Translations under genes and position numbers: made by a program
In this document: in pieces, positions 46,536 through 55,406 of the stretch
Layout: the number at the start of each line of letters is the position of its first letter
Position numbering within the stretch: the first letter of the stretch is position 1
Assembly (NCBI GenBank): GCA_030141605.1
Contig: JAQGDQ010000253.1
Coordinates: 183,411-247,410, forward strand
DNA from: Tubiluchus corallicola
Lineage: Eukaryota > Priapulida > Priapulimorpha > Priapulimorphida > Tubiluchidae
DNA length: 64,000 bases
Direction: 5' to 3'
The notes under the pieces: model-generated
The model's database searches: none
The model's input: only the letters and a program-made list of their open reading frames with translations
Told to the model about the DNA's origin: nothing

Positions 46536-49094
46536 ATGCCTTTACAAGAAGTGCAAAAGGCAATGCTGAAACTTGCTTATGTACCGACTTCTATGAAGCT
46601 GAGCTGTCCCGTGAAAAAATTCACTCCTTTCAAGAAATGCAAGGAAGCCGCACTTGGTCGATACCAACAGAAAGCTGTAACAGCTATAAAGTCAGCTCCA
46701 AAGCTAGAGCCACTACAGCAACAGTTACCATATCGGCCAATTCTACAACGCATTATCACATGGTCACGAGATACAGTAGCAGCGCGATGTCGCCGTCGAG
46801 CAGCTGAAACTTTTAAAACTGGTCAGAGTGTATTGGTTCCTGCATTTGGACTTGCTGGTTTAGCTCTAGTATCTAGTTCAGAAGACGAATCTATCCAACC
46901 CGACGTAAATACAAAAAATGGTGATTTACTTTGGAACCAGTTTACGGCTAAGTACACAAGTACTGACTGTGAAGTCGGTTTAAATGCAATCAGCAGCTGT
47001 CTGAAAGATTATGAGTTTGGTGAATACATCGCTAAAGGTTGTAATGGTGCTGTTTATGCGGCAAGACTTCGAGAGAATTCAAAAGTAGAGTCCCTAAATT
47101 GTCCGACTACTGAGACCCCTGGTGTGGTTGATGACTGTGATGTCAGTTCTTCTGAGTTCAGCTTTGATGTTCTAAGCGAGGAAGCCTTGTCATCTGAAGA
47201 CAGCTTTACAGTCATTTCTAGTGGAAGTAGTACAAAGCTGGATGAGGATGTCACCTATGACAATATGGCGATCAAAGTTGTTTTTAATTACAGCTATGAT
47301 ACAGAGGAATCTGATGCAGCAGTGGTACAGTGCAAACACCTGCAAAGAGAGGCTGTCCCAGCAAAGGCTGTGTTTGCTTTTGGAGAAATGGCACCATGGG
47401 AAAACGGAAGCAGAGTGAAGAAGAAAACACTGCCTGCTCACTTGAACATTGTTGATATGCCATGTGTGATGTACGGACAGTGGCCTGAAGAGCTACTACC
47501 AACTGGACTAGAAGAGTATCCTGAGGCACTTCCACCTCTGCTGAATCCAGGCAGTGGATTCGGGCAACAGTCAACTTTATTTCTGGTGATGAAACGGTAT
47601 CCGATTACATTAAGGCAGTACTTGGAGTCTTCAAATCCTTCTCCATATATTAGACTGCTTTTGAATTCTCTCGAAGTCGGTTTAAATGCAATCAGCAGCT
47701 GTCTGAAAGATTATGAGTTTGGTGAATACATCGCTAAAGGCTGTAATGGTGCTGTTTATGCGGCGAGACTTCGAGAGAATTCAAAAGTAGAGTCCCTAAA
47801 TTGTCCGGCTACTGAGACCTCTGGTGTGGTTGATGACTGTGATGTCAGTTCTTCTGAGTTCAGCTTTGATGTTCTAAGCGAGGAAGCCTTGTCATCTGAA
47901 GACAGCTTTACAGTCATTTCTAGTGGAAGTAGTACAAAGCTGGATGAGGATATCACCTATGACAATATGGCGATCAAAGTTGTTTTTAATTACAGCTATG
48001 ATACAGAGGAATCTGATGCAGCAGTGGTACAGTGCAAACACCTGCAAAGAGAGGCTGTCCCAGCAAAGGCTGTGTTTGCTTTTGGAGAAATGGCACCATG
48101 GGAAAACGGAAGCAGAGTGAAGAAGAAAACACTGCCTGCTCACTTGAACATTGTTGATATGCCATGTGTGATGTACGGACAGTGGCCTGAAGAGCTACTA
48201 CCAACTGGACTAGAAGAGTATCCTGAGGCACTTCCACCTCTGCTGAATCCAGGCAGTGGATTTGGGCAACAGTCAACTTTATTTCTGGTGATGAAACGGT
48301 ATCCGATTACATTAAGGCAGTACTTGGAGTCTTCAAATCCTTCTCCATATATTAGACTGCTTTTGTTTGCACAGCTTGTAGAAGGGATAACACACCTGTA
48401 TCATAATGGCCTTGCACACAGAGATATCAAGTCTGACAATATCTTATTGGATTTCAATAATGATGATTCTCCTAGAGTTGCTATTGGCGATTTTGGCTGC
48501 TGTGGCTGGCTGGAAGAAGAACCAGTTGTAGTTGGTAATCGTAACTTAATGGCACCTGAAATTGCTAAGGGATTAATCTCACAGACTAAAGTTAAAGACT
48601 ATTCAAAAGCTGACCTTTGGGCTGCAGGCACATTAGCATATGAAATTTTTGGAACTTCTGCTGAAAACCCCTTTTACCAACAGCTTGACAGCATCAGTTA
48701 CTGCAGTGACCAGCTGCCAAAGCTAAAAACTCGTTTGGATTACAGGAAAGGCAAAATTGTGGAGCGATTAGTCTTGAAGATGCTAAATGAGAATCCAGCC
48801 AAAAGACCTTCGCCAGATGTTGTTGCAACAATTCTTGCCATTTTGCTTTGGGCCCCAGTGTCTTGGTGGCACTCCCGCACTCTGCATGTTCCTACTGTAT
48901 CTGACCTTGGGTCATGGCAAGAAATCTTAACCTGTCTTTGCCACCAGTTTGCTTCTTTTCCAGACATCAATAAATGGCAGCTCTGTACTACTGAGTATCA
49001 ACTTCTTCTGTCTTTTCTTAATAGGTTTAGACTTTGTTTTGTCCAGTCTGCTATAAATGATTTGCAAACATATGTCAAACTTATGACCCATTAA
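46536..49094 (+). CDS. PINK1: PINK1-type mitochondrial serine/threonine kinase with duplicated N-lobe, intronless
   Basis: 852 residues in one exon; an in-frame TGA lies upstream of the ATG. PINK1 phosphorylates ubiquitin and Parkin on damaged mitochondria. Residues 1-95 are basic, as in a mitochondrial presequence. SVLVPAFGLAGLALVSSS (98-115) matches the PINK1 membrane segment. A kinase N-lobe appears twice: glycine loop IAKGCNGAVY at 165-174 and 399-408, and AIK lysines K247 and K481. One C-lobe follows: HRDIKSDN (catalytic D630), GDFGCC (D652), LMAPEI, DYSKADLWAAGTLAYEIFG, KRPSPDVVA and the PINK1-type C-terminal extension. FLVMKRYP.TLRQYL and SPYIRLLL are PINK1-specific. Residues 146-376 and 380-610 are the duplicate, joined by Asn-Ser-Leu. 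Without the extra copy the length would be about 618, close to the 581 of human PINK1. How a second N-lobe affects folding is unknown. Confidence 0.92.
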   Translation: MPLQEVQKAMLKLAYVPTSMKLSCPVKKFTPFKKCKEAALGRYQQKAVTAIKSAPKLEPLQQQLPYRPILQRIITWSRDTVAARCRRRAAETFKTGQSVLVPAFGLAGLALVSSSEDESIQPDVNTKNGDLLWNQFTAKYTSTDCEVGLNAISSCLKDYEFGEYIAKGCNGAVYAARLRENSKVESLNCPTTETPGVVDDCDVSSSEFSFDVLSEEALSSEDSFTVISSGSSTKLDEDVTYDNMAIKVVFNYSYDTEESDAAVVQCKHLQREAVPAKAVFAFGEMAPWENGSRVKKKTLPAHLNIVDMPCVMYGQWPEELLPTGLEEYPEALPPLLNPGSGFGQQSTLFLVMKRYPITLRQYLESSNPSPYIRLLLNSLEVGLNAISSCLKDYEFGEYIAKGCNGAVYAARLRENSKVESLNCPATETSGVVDDCDVSSSEFSFDVLSEEALSSEDSFTVISSGSSTKLDEDITYDNMAIKVVFNYSYDTEESDAAVVQCKHLQREAVPAKAVFAFGEMAPWENGSRVKKKTLPAHLNIVDMPCVMYGQWPEELLPTGLEEYPEALPPLLNPGSGFGQQSTLFLVMKRYPITLRQYLESSNPSPYIRLLLFAQLVEGITHLYHNGLAHRDIKSDNILLDFNNDDSPRVAIGDFGCCGWLEEEPVVVGNRNLMAPEIAKGLISQTKVKDYSKADLWAAGTLAYEIFGTSAENPFYQQLDSISYCSDQLPKLKTRLDYRKGKIVERLVLKMLNENPAKRPSPDVVATILAILLWAPVSWWHSRTLHVPTVSDLGSWQEILTCLCHQFASFPDINKWQLCTTEYQLLLSFLNRFRLCFVQSAINDLQTYVKLMTH
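46971..47663 (+). repeat. PINK1 N-lobe duplication, copy 1
   Basis: 693 bp (231 codons) matching 47,673-48,365. I count six differences, all transitions: at KG(C) T/C, (A)AR A/G, Thr/Ala A/G, Pro/Ser C/T, Val/Ile G/A and G(F)G C/T. Only three change the protein. Copy 1 ends after the codons for SPYIRLLL, with nothing of the C-lobe. Confidence 0.97.
47664..47672 (+). other. 9-bp templated filler at the duplication junction
   Basis: AATTCTCTC separates the copies. With its flanks, 47,659-47,678 reads TTTTGAATTCTCTCGAAGTC, the exact reverse complement of 47,065-47,084 inside copy 1 (and of 47,767-47,786 in copy 2). Microhomologies TTTTG and GAAGTC flank the filler. Confidence 0.9.
47673..48365 (+). 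repeat. PINK1 N-lobe duplication, copy 2
   Basis: It begins GAAGTCGGTTTAAATGCAAT, as copy 1 does, and continues without a break into the C-lobe (FAQLVEGITHLYHNG), so it is the copy in native context downstream. Copy 1 is the one in native context upstream. Offset 702 bp = 234 codons. Confidence 0.97.
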
Positions 49095-49450
49095 ATTTTG
49101 AGACATTTTAGATGCAAAGTTGGTTTTCACTTTTATGGGTTAAAAGTACTTTATTGGAGAAGCTTTTAGTAAGCTTATGGGTATACTATAGTGGTTAGTT
49201 TAGAATTTTCTAATCAGCTGATTTTAGCAAAAGAGCAAAGTGACAGTAAAGCTATGTTGCATATCATAATTATAAAGGCTGAGAATTGAAATGACAGTTG
49301 TTATTTTAACTTTGCAGAAAAATCATTTGTTTGTTATGTGCAGTTTTAATTAATGTATATATACGTAGTTTAAAATAATTATTAAGCTTTTTGCATAGAC
49401 AAACCATATAGCGTGTTGCATTCACTAGCCATTTATTGTAATCGATTTAC

Positions 49451-49456
49451 AATAAA
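49451..49456 (+). promoter_or_regulatory. candidate polyadenylation signal of PINK1
   Basis: The first AATAAA hexamer downstream of the PINK1 stop codon, followed within 20 bp by a T/G-rich stretch (GTGTTACTTTGTATG). Confidence 0.5.
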
Positions 49457-49714
49457 AATGTGTTACTTTGTATGCAGTTACTGTTATCTGCTTTTCATTA
49501 ATGAGTATTTCATAACAGCAGCAGACTTTAGTCCGTGCTTGTAACACTTTGTGAAGGGATGATGGATGGGATAATGTACAAAAATGGCAGATGTACTAAG
49601 GGTAATTATGGATTTGAATAATCTTTATCCTTAACACATTTGAGACAGCATGGATCACCACGATTTAGCTGCGATTTCAATGCACAATTTTTAAACCAAT
49701 TACATGTACTACTG

Positions 49715-49805
49715 TTTTTCATCATCGTATGCCCATTACGTCCGTTGTAGAAGTTGGGCAGGCAGACTTCCAAAATAACAGAAAACCACCCTCAAGACAG
49801 GTGAA
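49715..49805 (+). repeat. dispersed repeat family D, copy 1
   Basis: CATCATCGTATGCCCATTAC, GTTGTAGAAGTTGGGCAGGC and AGACTTCCAAAATAA match in order 52,501-52,570 (CATCATATCATACGCCCGTC, ATTGTAGACATTGGGCAGGC, AGAATTCTAAAATAA). Both begin next to CAT repeats. A short repeat of unknown class. Confidence 0.6.
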
Positions 49806-50954
49806 CACAGCAGTAATCCAGTAAAAGTACTATGCCAGTGTTTTTACTAAGACAATGACACAAATCAAACAATATGCATCGATCTTTGCAAGAGTACTTT
49901 TCACTAGTGACTGGAAAATCTTTAAAAGTGAATTCAAATTCAATTCAGACTCGAGATCTTAAAACTTGGTTTAATTTGAATTCAAAAGTCAAAAATTAGA
50001 TTTGGTTCGAATTCATATTCTCTAATTACTCAACCTTAATACTTAATATGCAAACAATTTAAGAGGACAATTATTATGAACTTTATATAAAGTTACTTTT
50101 TTCAATTTGTAATGCACAGCACCAAATTTTTCCCTTTATTTTAATTGGTTTTCAAAAAAAAGAAAGTTGTGTAATTATTATAGCATGCATTAAGATTGGC
50201 GGAAAGACCAAGCCTTGCCAGAATTAGACTTATTTCAACATTGTCGAAAAATGCTAGAATGGTAATAAAAGTGTAATAATTCGTGTTAGTAAAAGCATTT
50301 CAAAATTGCGATCACTTCACGCTTGGTCCACCCCCATTTTGAATTCCTACTCAAACCAATGGCACCATTCATCAAGAAAAGCAGTACACTACCAGTTTCT
50401 ATGAAAAGCAAAAAAAATTTACAAAAAATTAGATAGCTGATTTCATGATATTTTTGCATAAACATTGGGTACTGAAACTGCACAAGTTTGATTTAATTTA
50501 AACAGCCAGCACAGTGATGCTCTTACGAAAATTCACTAAGTCTACCAACTATAGGTCATAATTCTCGAGTGAATTGCACCTACCACCATGCCTACCGTGG
50601 TGGCGCAAAGTAACTTTATTGCTTTATGGACAGTTTTAGTGCAAATTTCCTTGTTCTATTTTTCTAACAGGTTTCTTGTATAAGCCATCTTCACTATTAA
50701 TTGACTTAAAGCGAGCACAGAAAGATAAATATTTTTGGTAATTGGCTCAATCAATAAAGTTTCTTGAATAGCAAAAAATTTCATGATACATCATATTTCA
50801 GGAATCAGTGTTCGTTAAAAATCATTATCAAAGTCCCCGAGTTAATGCTGCCCGTTCGTAATGCAGGAAATTCTAACTGGCTTCAGCAATTTTAATTATA
50901 TTAGCAACATTTAGCAATATTAAAATATATTAGCACCGTAGCAGCAAAGTTTTT

Positions 50955-51218
50955 ATATATTAGATGGCCAAAGAAAATTTCAAACAAAGGTCTATAGGAA
51001 AAAATAAAAGAAGAATCTTGGACAAGAAAAATAAGTAGATGCCGTTTCAGACGGATTGGGCATATGCTTAGACTACCTGATGATATTCCAGTGATGACAG
51101 CTCTTCAACAAGCCATAGAACCAGCTAAAAAACCTGCAGGAGGACAAATGTTAACATACTTAGATTTTGCACAGAAAGATTTAAACACTTCAGCATTGAT
51201 CCTTAGAAGACATAGACA
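50955..51218 (+). mobile_element. LINE ORF2 C-terminal relic
   Basis: The plus frame reads RWPKKISNKGL, a TAG stop, then EKIKEESWTRKISRCRFRRI, GHMLRLPDDIPVMTALQQAI, TYLDFAQKDLN. RRIGHMLRLPDD..A..A...G is the familiar end of a LINE ORF2. A repeated ACATAG tail follows at about 51,208-51,228. One nonsense codon is present, so the fragment is dead. Confidence 0.7.
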
Positions 51219-51299
51219 TAGACATTTTTATTTATCTCCTCATTTACACCATAGTATACAAATTCACTATTATTTTTATAGTTATTGATTAAAAAGGAT

Positions 51300-51700
51300 A
51301 AATTAAACATAAAGGAAAGAGTTAGGGGGTGCAAGAGAAAGGGTAGCGAAAGACCAATTGGTCTCAGGTTAGTGTAAATTTTAAAAAATTTGTAGTGCTG
51401 CTGTTAACAAGAATTTATGGGGGAATACATTAAACATGAAAGCGAAATAACTAAATAAACAAAGAAATAAAATGAAAAATATGAAATGATGATTAACAAA
51501 ATGTAGAGCATTTAACTAATCGATTAAAACATGAAAACTAGAAACAAGTCAAACCAAAAAAAAACATAAATAATAAATCAGTGAATGAAACAAAATATGC
51601 ATGATAAACTCAAACAAAATATAATGAAACAAAGATATGCAACCGTATCAAATTATGCTAAGCGTAATGATAAAATACTATGGAATGCAAGAGCTAGTGC
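51300..51700 (+). repeat. dispersed repeat family C, copy 2
   Basis: Related to the minus strand of 44,000-44,540. It has an AAAGGGTAGCGAAAGACCAA core with a self-complementary ACCAATTGGT, and a long A-rich 3' half (AAAATATGCATGATAAACTC). No coding frame. Confidence 0.55.
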
Positions 51701-52105
51701 AGAAAAGTTGGGTAAACAAAATATGTAGTGAAATTTGAGTATGTGACTAGATAGACAATATGGCTCAAAAAATATAATAAAACTTAATGATAACTGTGAA
51801 ACAATGAGCAAAATAATCATAATAAAGTCGATATATATATATGAAGTGAGAAAAGCATAATATGGAAGTAAAAACATAAGTGGAGCAGGCAAAATTATAA
51901 GAAATTATGTATGAGAAAAAGTGTTGTAGCTGCTGGATTTGTTTGAACATTATTGCTTACCTTCCCTTTTCATAGCTGCGAAGAAATAATACACTTTGAT
52001 GAGAAAAAGTACTATGATAATATAATTATAGTTAATAGATTAGCTCAAGGGGAATACATTAACACTAACAGAGAAGATTTATCAGATTTGATCTTAGCAG
52101 AAAAG

Positions 52106-52477
52106 TCACTCATAGTAGTTAGAAATAAGAAAGGATTTATAGTTAATTATCAAATAACTAAAGCTGCCATTTTTTTGTTCATTAGAAAGACTGTTCCACA
52201 ACAAAGCACCTTGATAAGATAGAGATCTTTGCCCTTTGTTAGTATTAAATCTTTGTATATAGACAGTTTGGTTAGTGGCAAATCATGTATGATACTCGTG
52301 CATCTGGGCTACGGATGTGAAGTAATTCTGAAAAATTTCAGGAAGCATATTATGTTTAAACCTATATAAAAATTTGGCCATCTCTAATTTATATATATCC
52401 TGAAGTTTTAAGATTTTATGCTGATGATGTAGAAATAAATCCACTTGGGCATTGCAGCGTGTAGGGAGTCCTGGCAT
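52106..52477 (-). mobile_element. LINE ORF2 C-terminal pseudogene
   Basis: The minus frame encodes HKILKLQDIYKLEMAKFLYR, FKHNMLPEIFQNYFTSVAQM and HEYHT, then a TGA where CGA (Arg) is expected, then FATNQTVYIQRFNTNKGQRS, YQGALLWNSLSNEQKN and ends ISNYYE. The HNYNTR-like and G..LWNSL motifs are the usual end of CR1/L2-type ORF2. Apart from the single nonsense codon the frame is intact. Confidence 0.8.
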
Positions 52478-52494
52478 AGAGAGGTGAGCAGAAT

Positions 52495-52600
52495 CATGTC
52501 CATCATCATCATATCATACGCCCGTCCCGTCTATTGTAGACATTGGGCAGGCAGAATTCTAAAATAAAAGAAATAATCTGCGTTTACCTGTCTAAGGCAG
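52495..52600 (+). repeat. dispersed repeat family D, copy 2
   Basis: The second copy of the short repeat described at 49,715-49,805, adjoining a CATCATCATCAT run. Confidence 0.6.
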
Positions 52601-53114
52601 AAATCATGTCCCTGGACGTGTGATTCATAGAAGGAGGAAAAGAAGAAGAAGAAAGAAACAAAGTTTTTTGGTAGCAGTACTTCTCTTAAAGATTTCGCTT
52701 ATTGTGCTGAACGTCATTGTTTACATTTGTTCTGACTCTTGATACTCTCTCGTTTTTTCTTTTTCTTATTTACGTTTACATACAAAGTTTTATTTAGTTG
52801 AGTGTTTTATTGTGAGATTGATATTATTAGTGTTAATGAATTTAGTTTTTGTAGTTTATATCATTTAGTTTTGAATTAAGTGTTTAATGTATTTTGTTAT
52901 CGGACATTGTATACTTGTGAAAGTAACTACCAAGTAATAAGACTGTTGCTTTATTTAGCATGGGCAGTTTATAAATTTTCGTCAAAATCGCAAACGTAGC
53001 GTTTTTTGTGCGTACACTTATTGGTTTATATATATATTTATATATAATTATCGATATATTTGTACAAATAAAGATGAAGGTCCAATAACACTTAAAACAA
53101 TTTTACTTGAACTA
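52601..53114. other. no gene seen
   Basis: AT-rich flank with GAAGAAGAAGAAA and TATATATATA patches; nothing recognised. Confidence 0.4.
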
Positions 53115-53399
53115 CAGCAAGTCCTTGCTTGACGACTTTCTGTTTAGCGATGTCTCGTTTTAACGACGCTTTTAAGTTTTGGTAAGAAAGATAGGTGGTT
53201 CTAAGCAAGCAGCAAGAAATATGAGTATAACTAACACATCTTTTAATTTATATGAATTAAGCAGCATAGATTTTTGCTTCTGGAATGTATCTCATTTCTT
53301 TTATTTACTTTCTATATCAGTCTTGTCTCATTTAATGAGCTTTTGCTTAGCATCGCATTTTGCTATAATGCAATAGCATTGTTAAGCGAGGACTTACTG
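53115..53399. mobile_element. pogo/Tigger-like MITE with TA target duplication
   Basis: The element is flanked by TA at 53,113-53,114 and 53,400-53,401. The left end CAGCAAGTCCTTGCTTGACG and the right end read on the other strand, CAGTAAGTCCTCGCTTAACA, form inverted repeats differing at four of 20 positions. The CAG start, TA duplication and CTYGCTTRACG-type sequence are typical of pogo/Tigger elements. At 285 bp it lacks a transposase. It ends about 190 bp before the start codon of the MPPED-type gene, so it lies in that gene's 5' region. Confidence 0.75.
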
Positions 53400-53591
53400 T
53401 ATCGCTTTTGTGAGCACTTTGTTTGTTCTATTGTTTGTAATCAGTATTTGTTTCTACAGTTTTATACAGATCTGAAGATCATTTCCTCATGGCAAAGTTT
53501 TAGGAACTGCAAGCGCAAAGTATACTGTGATGCCGTTCTGCAAAGATTATATTTGATCAGTTAAATTTAGTCTCAGCGTAACTGCGATCAT

Positions 53592-55355
53592 ATGGTAATA
53601 GAAACATTGCCACTTAGTCAACCTGTGTCCCAGGACAAAGTTCGTTTTGTTTGCATTTCTGACACCCATAGCCTTTATTTTACATTAAAAGGACATGTTC
53701 CACCTGGCGATGTTCTTATACATGCTGGGGACCTGACAAGAATAGGAGACTTGCGGGAAATACTTACATTAAACAATTTTTTAGGTACGTGAATAAGAAA
53801 ATAAATTTTAAGTCTGCAGTTCACAATGAAAATAAAGGAAGACAGGATGATTTTTCCTATACTACCTTCATGTACAGTAAAAAGTATACATTCTAACACC
53901 AATAGTACTGCAAAAGTGTTTCTGATAATTATATAATGGACTAAAATCTTAATTAACGGCCATGCGAGCCCAACTATTGATGACATCACAAACTAACATA
54001 ATTTTCAAAAGCAAAAATATTCCACGAGCATGTTGCACGTGTTTACAAAAGCAAAAGTTGAAATACAGTGCTACTGCAAGAGATTCAGTGCATTGTAATA
54101 AAACTCGGTAAGTTTTAAGATAAAGATTCAAATTTCAAATTTGCTGCTGTACTCACACATGAGCTGTCGAGCATGTGCAGTATGTCACAAATGAACACCT
54201 TTGAACTGAGAGGTACAGAACCTGTCTTTCGTGAACGCGTTTTCTAGCGAATGGCGAAGAACTAGTGGCGCAAATACAAAATTTTGCATTTGTATGGTAA
54301 TAATTGTTTCGCGTAAGTCATTTTTGGAAAAACGTGTTTTGTTTCAACATTTTAAAGAGTAGATTGTTCGGACCTGCAGTTTAAGATTGTTTCCAGTTTT
54401 GCTTTAAGTTTATTTGAAAATGTAAGTTATTTAGTTGCAAAATATGACTGCAATGTAATTGTGCTGCAGTAAGCTGTGATTTAACGTGTACATAGTCTGA
54501 GCCATTGAAACATGCTTGCTTGCGCTGGGCTGATTTACAAACAATGTTTAAGAAAACTAACTCCACATGTACAAATGTAATTGTTGAACTAATAGAGGCT
54601 AGTGTAATTTTCAATGATTCTACTGCTTTTATATGGTTAAGATATAAAACAACTGCTGTCGTAATTGTAGCATGCTCAGATTCAATTTCAATTTCGTTTT
54701 GCTTAGCTTGATTTACGGCATTTATAGTCTTTTCCTAACTGTGTGGTAACAGGACAGATAATATTATGTGTTTCCAAGTGTACAGTACGCTGTATTGGCC
54801 TCTCATTTGTTTATTTGCTAATTTACTTCATATTTGCATGGGGCAGCATGACTTAAGTTAGGCATGTTTGTGGTAATGACTAAAATAACTCGCTAATGTC
54901 TAGGATTCACCAGACACAGTTACTAGATATGGATCGGATCCAGATTTACGTAGAATAACTGTTATGTACTTGCAATATATTAGTCTTCAAGAACTAAAAA
55001 GATGTGATTTTAAAACATCTAGAAAAGCACCAAGTTTGATAGTTATAAATGTGCACAGAGACCAAGCAAATATTCAAAACTGCTGAATTTAATGTAACAA
55101 AAAGTAATGTTTAGCCACTAGTCAGTAGCCACAGACCATTCTACCTAGCACAGCACAAAAACTGTTACTATTTGGATTCCTCATACAGTCGAAAATCCGA
55201 TAAATGCGGACCCGGTCAGAATAGAAATTTTTAATTTTTACTAATTTTAGAAAAGTCTAGACCTGGTGCATCCCTAGCTAATTTCAAAGACCAATAAGCA
55301 TATACCAGACAACATTCTAACACACTGTCTGGCCATTTGACAGTCTTGGTTCTTG

Positions 55356-55406
<51 letters not shown>

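Larger units (their letters stand above)
49095..50954. other. PINK1 3' flank, no gene seen
   Basis: AT-rich. A polyadenylation signal AATAAA at 49,451-49,456 lies about 360 bp after the stop. There is no poly(A) tract after it. The minus-strand frame 50,286-50,483 has no recognisable domain. Confidence 0.45.

Noticed and set aside
46971-48365. Two separate PINK1 genes
   Set aside because: Only one presequence and one C-lobe exist, and the frame runs straight through the junction.
53179-53376. Transposase N-terminus inside the pogo-like MITE
   Set aside because: A short basic stretch (RKIGGSKQAARNMS) is suggestive, but the frame is short, lacks an ATG at its start and lacks the helix-turn-helix pattern.
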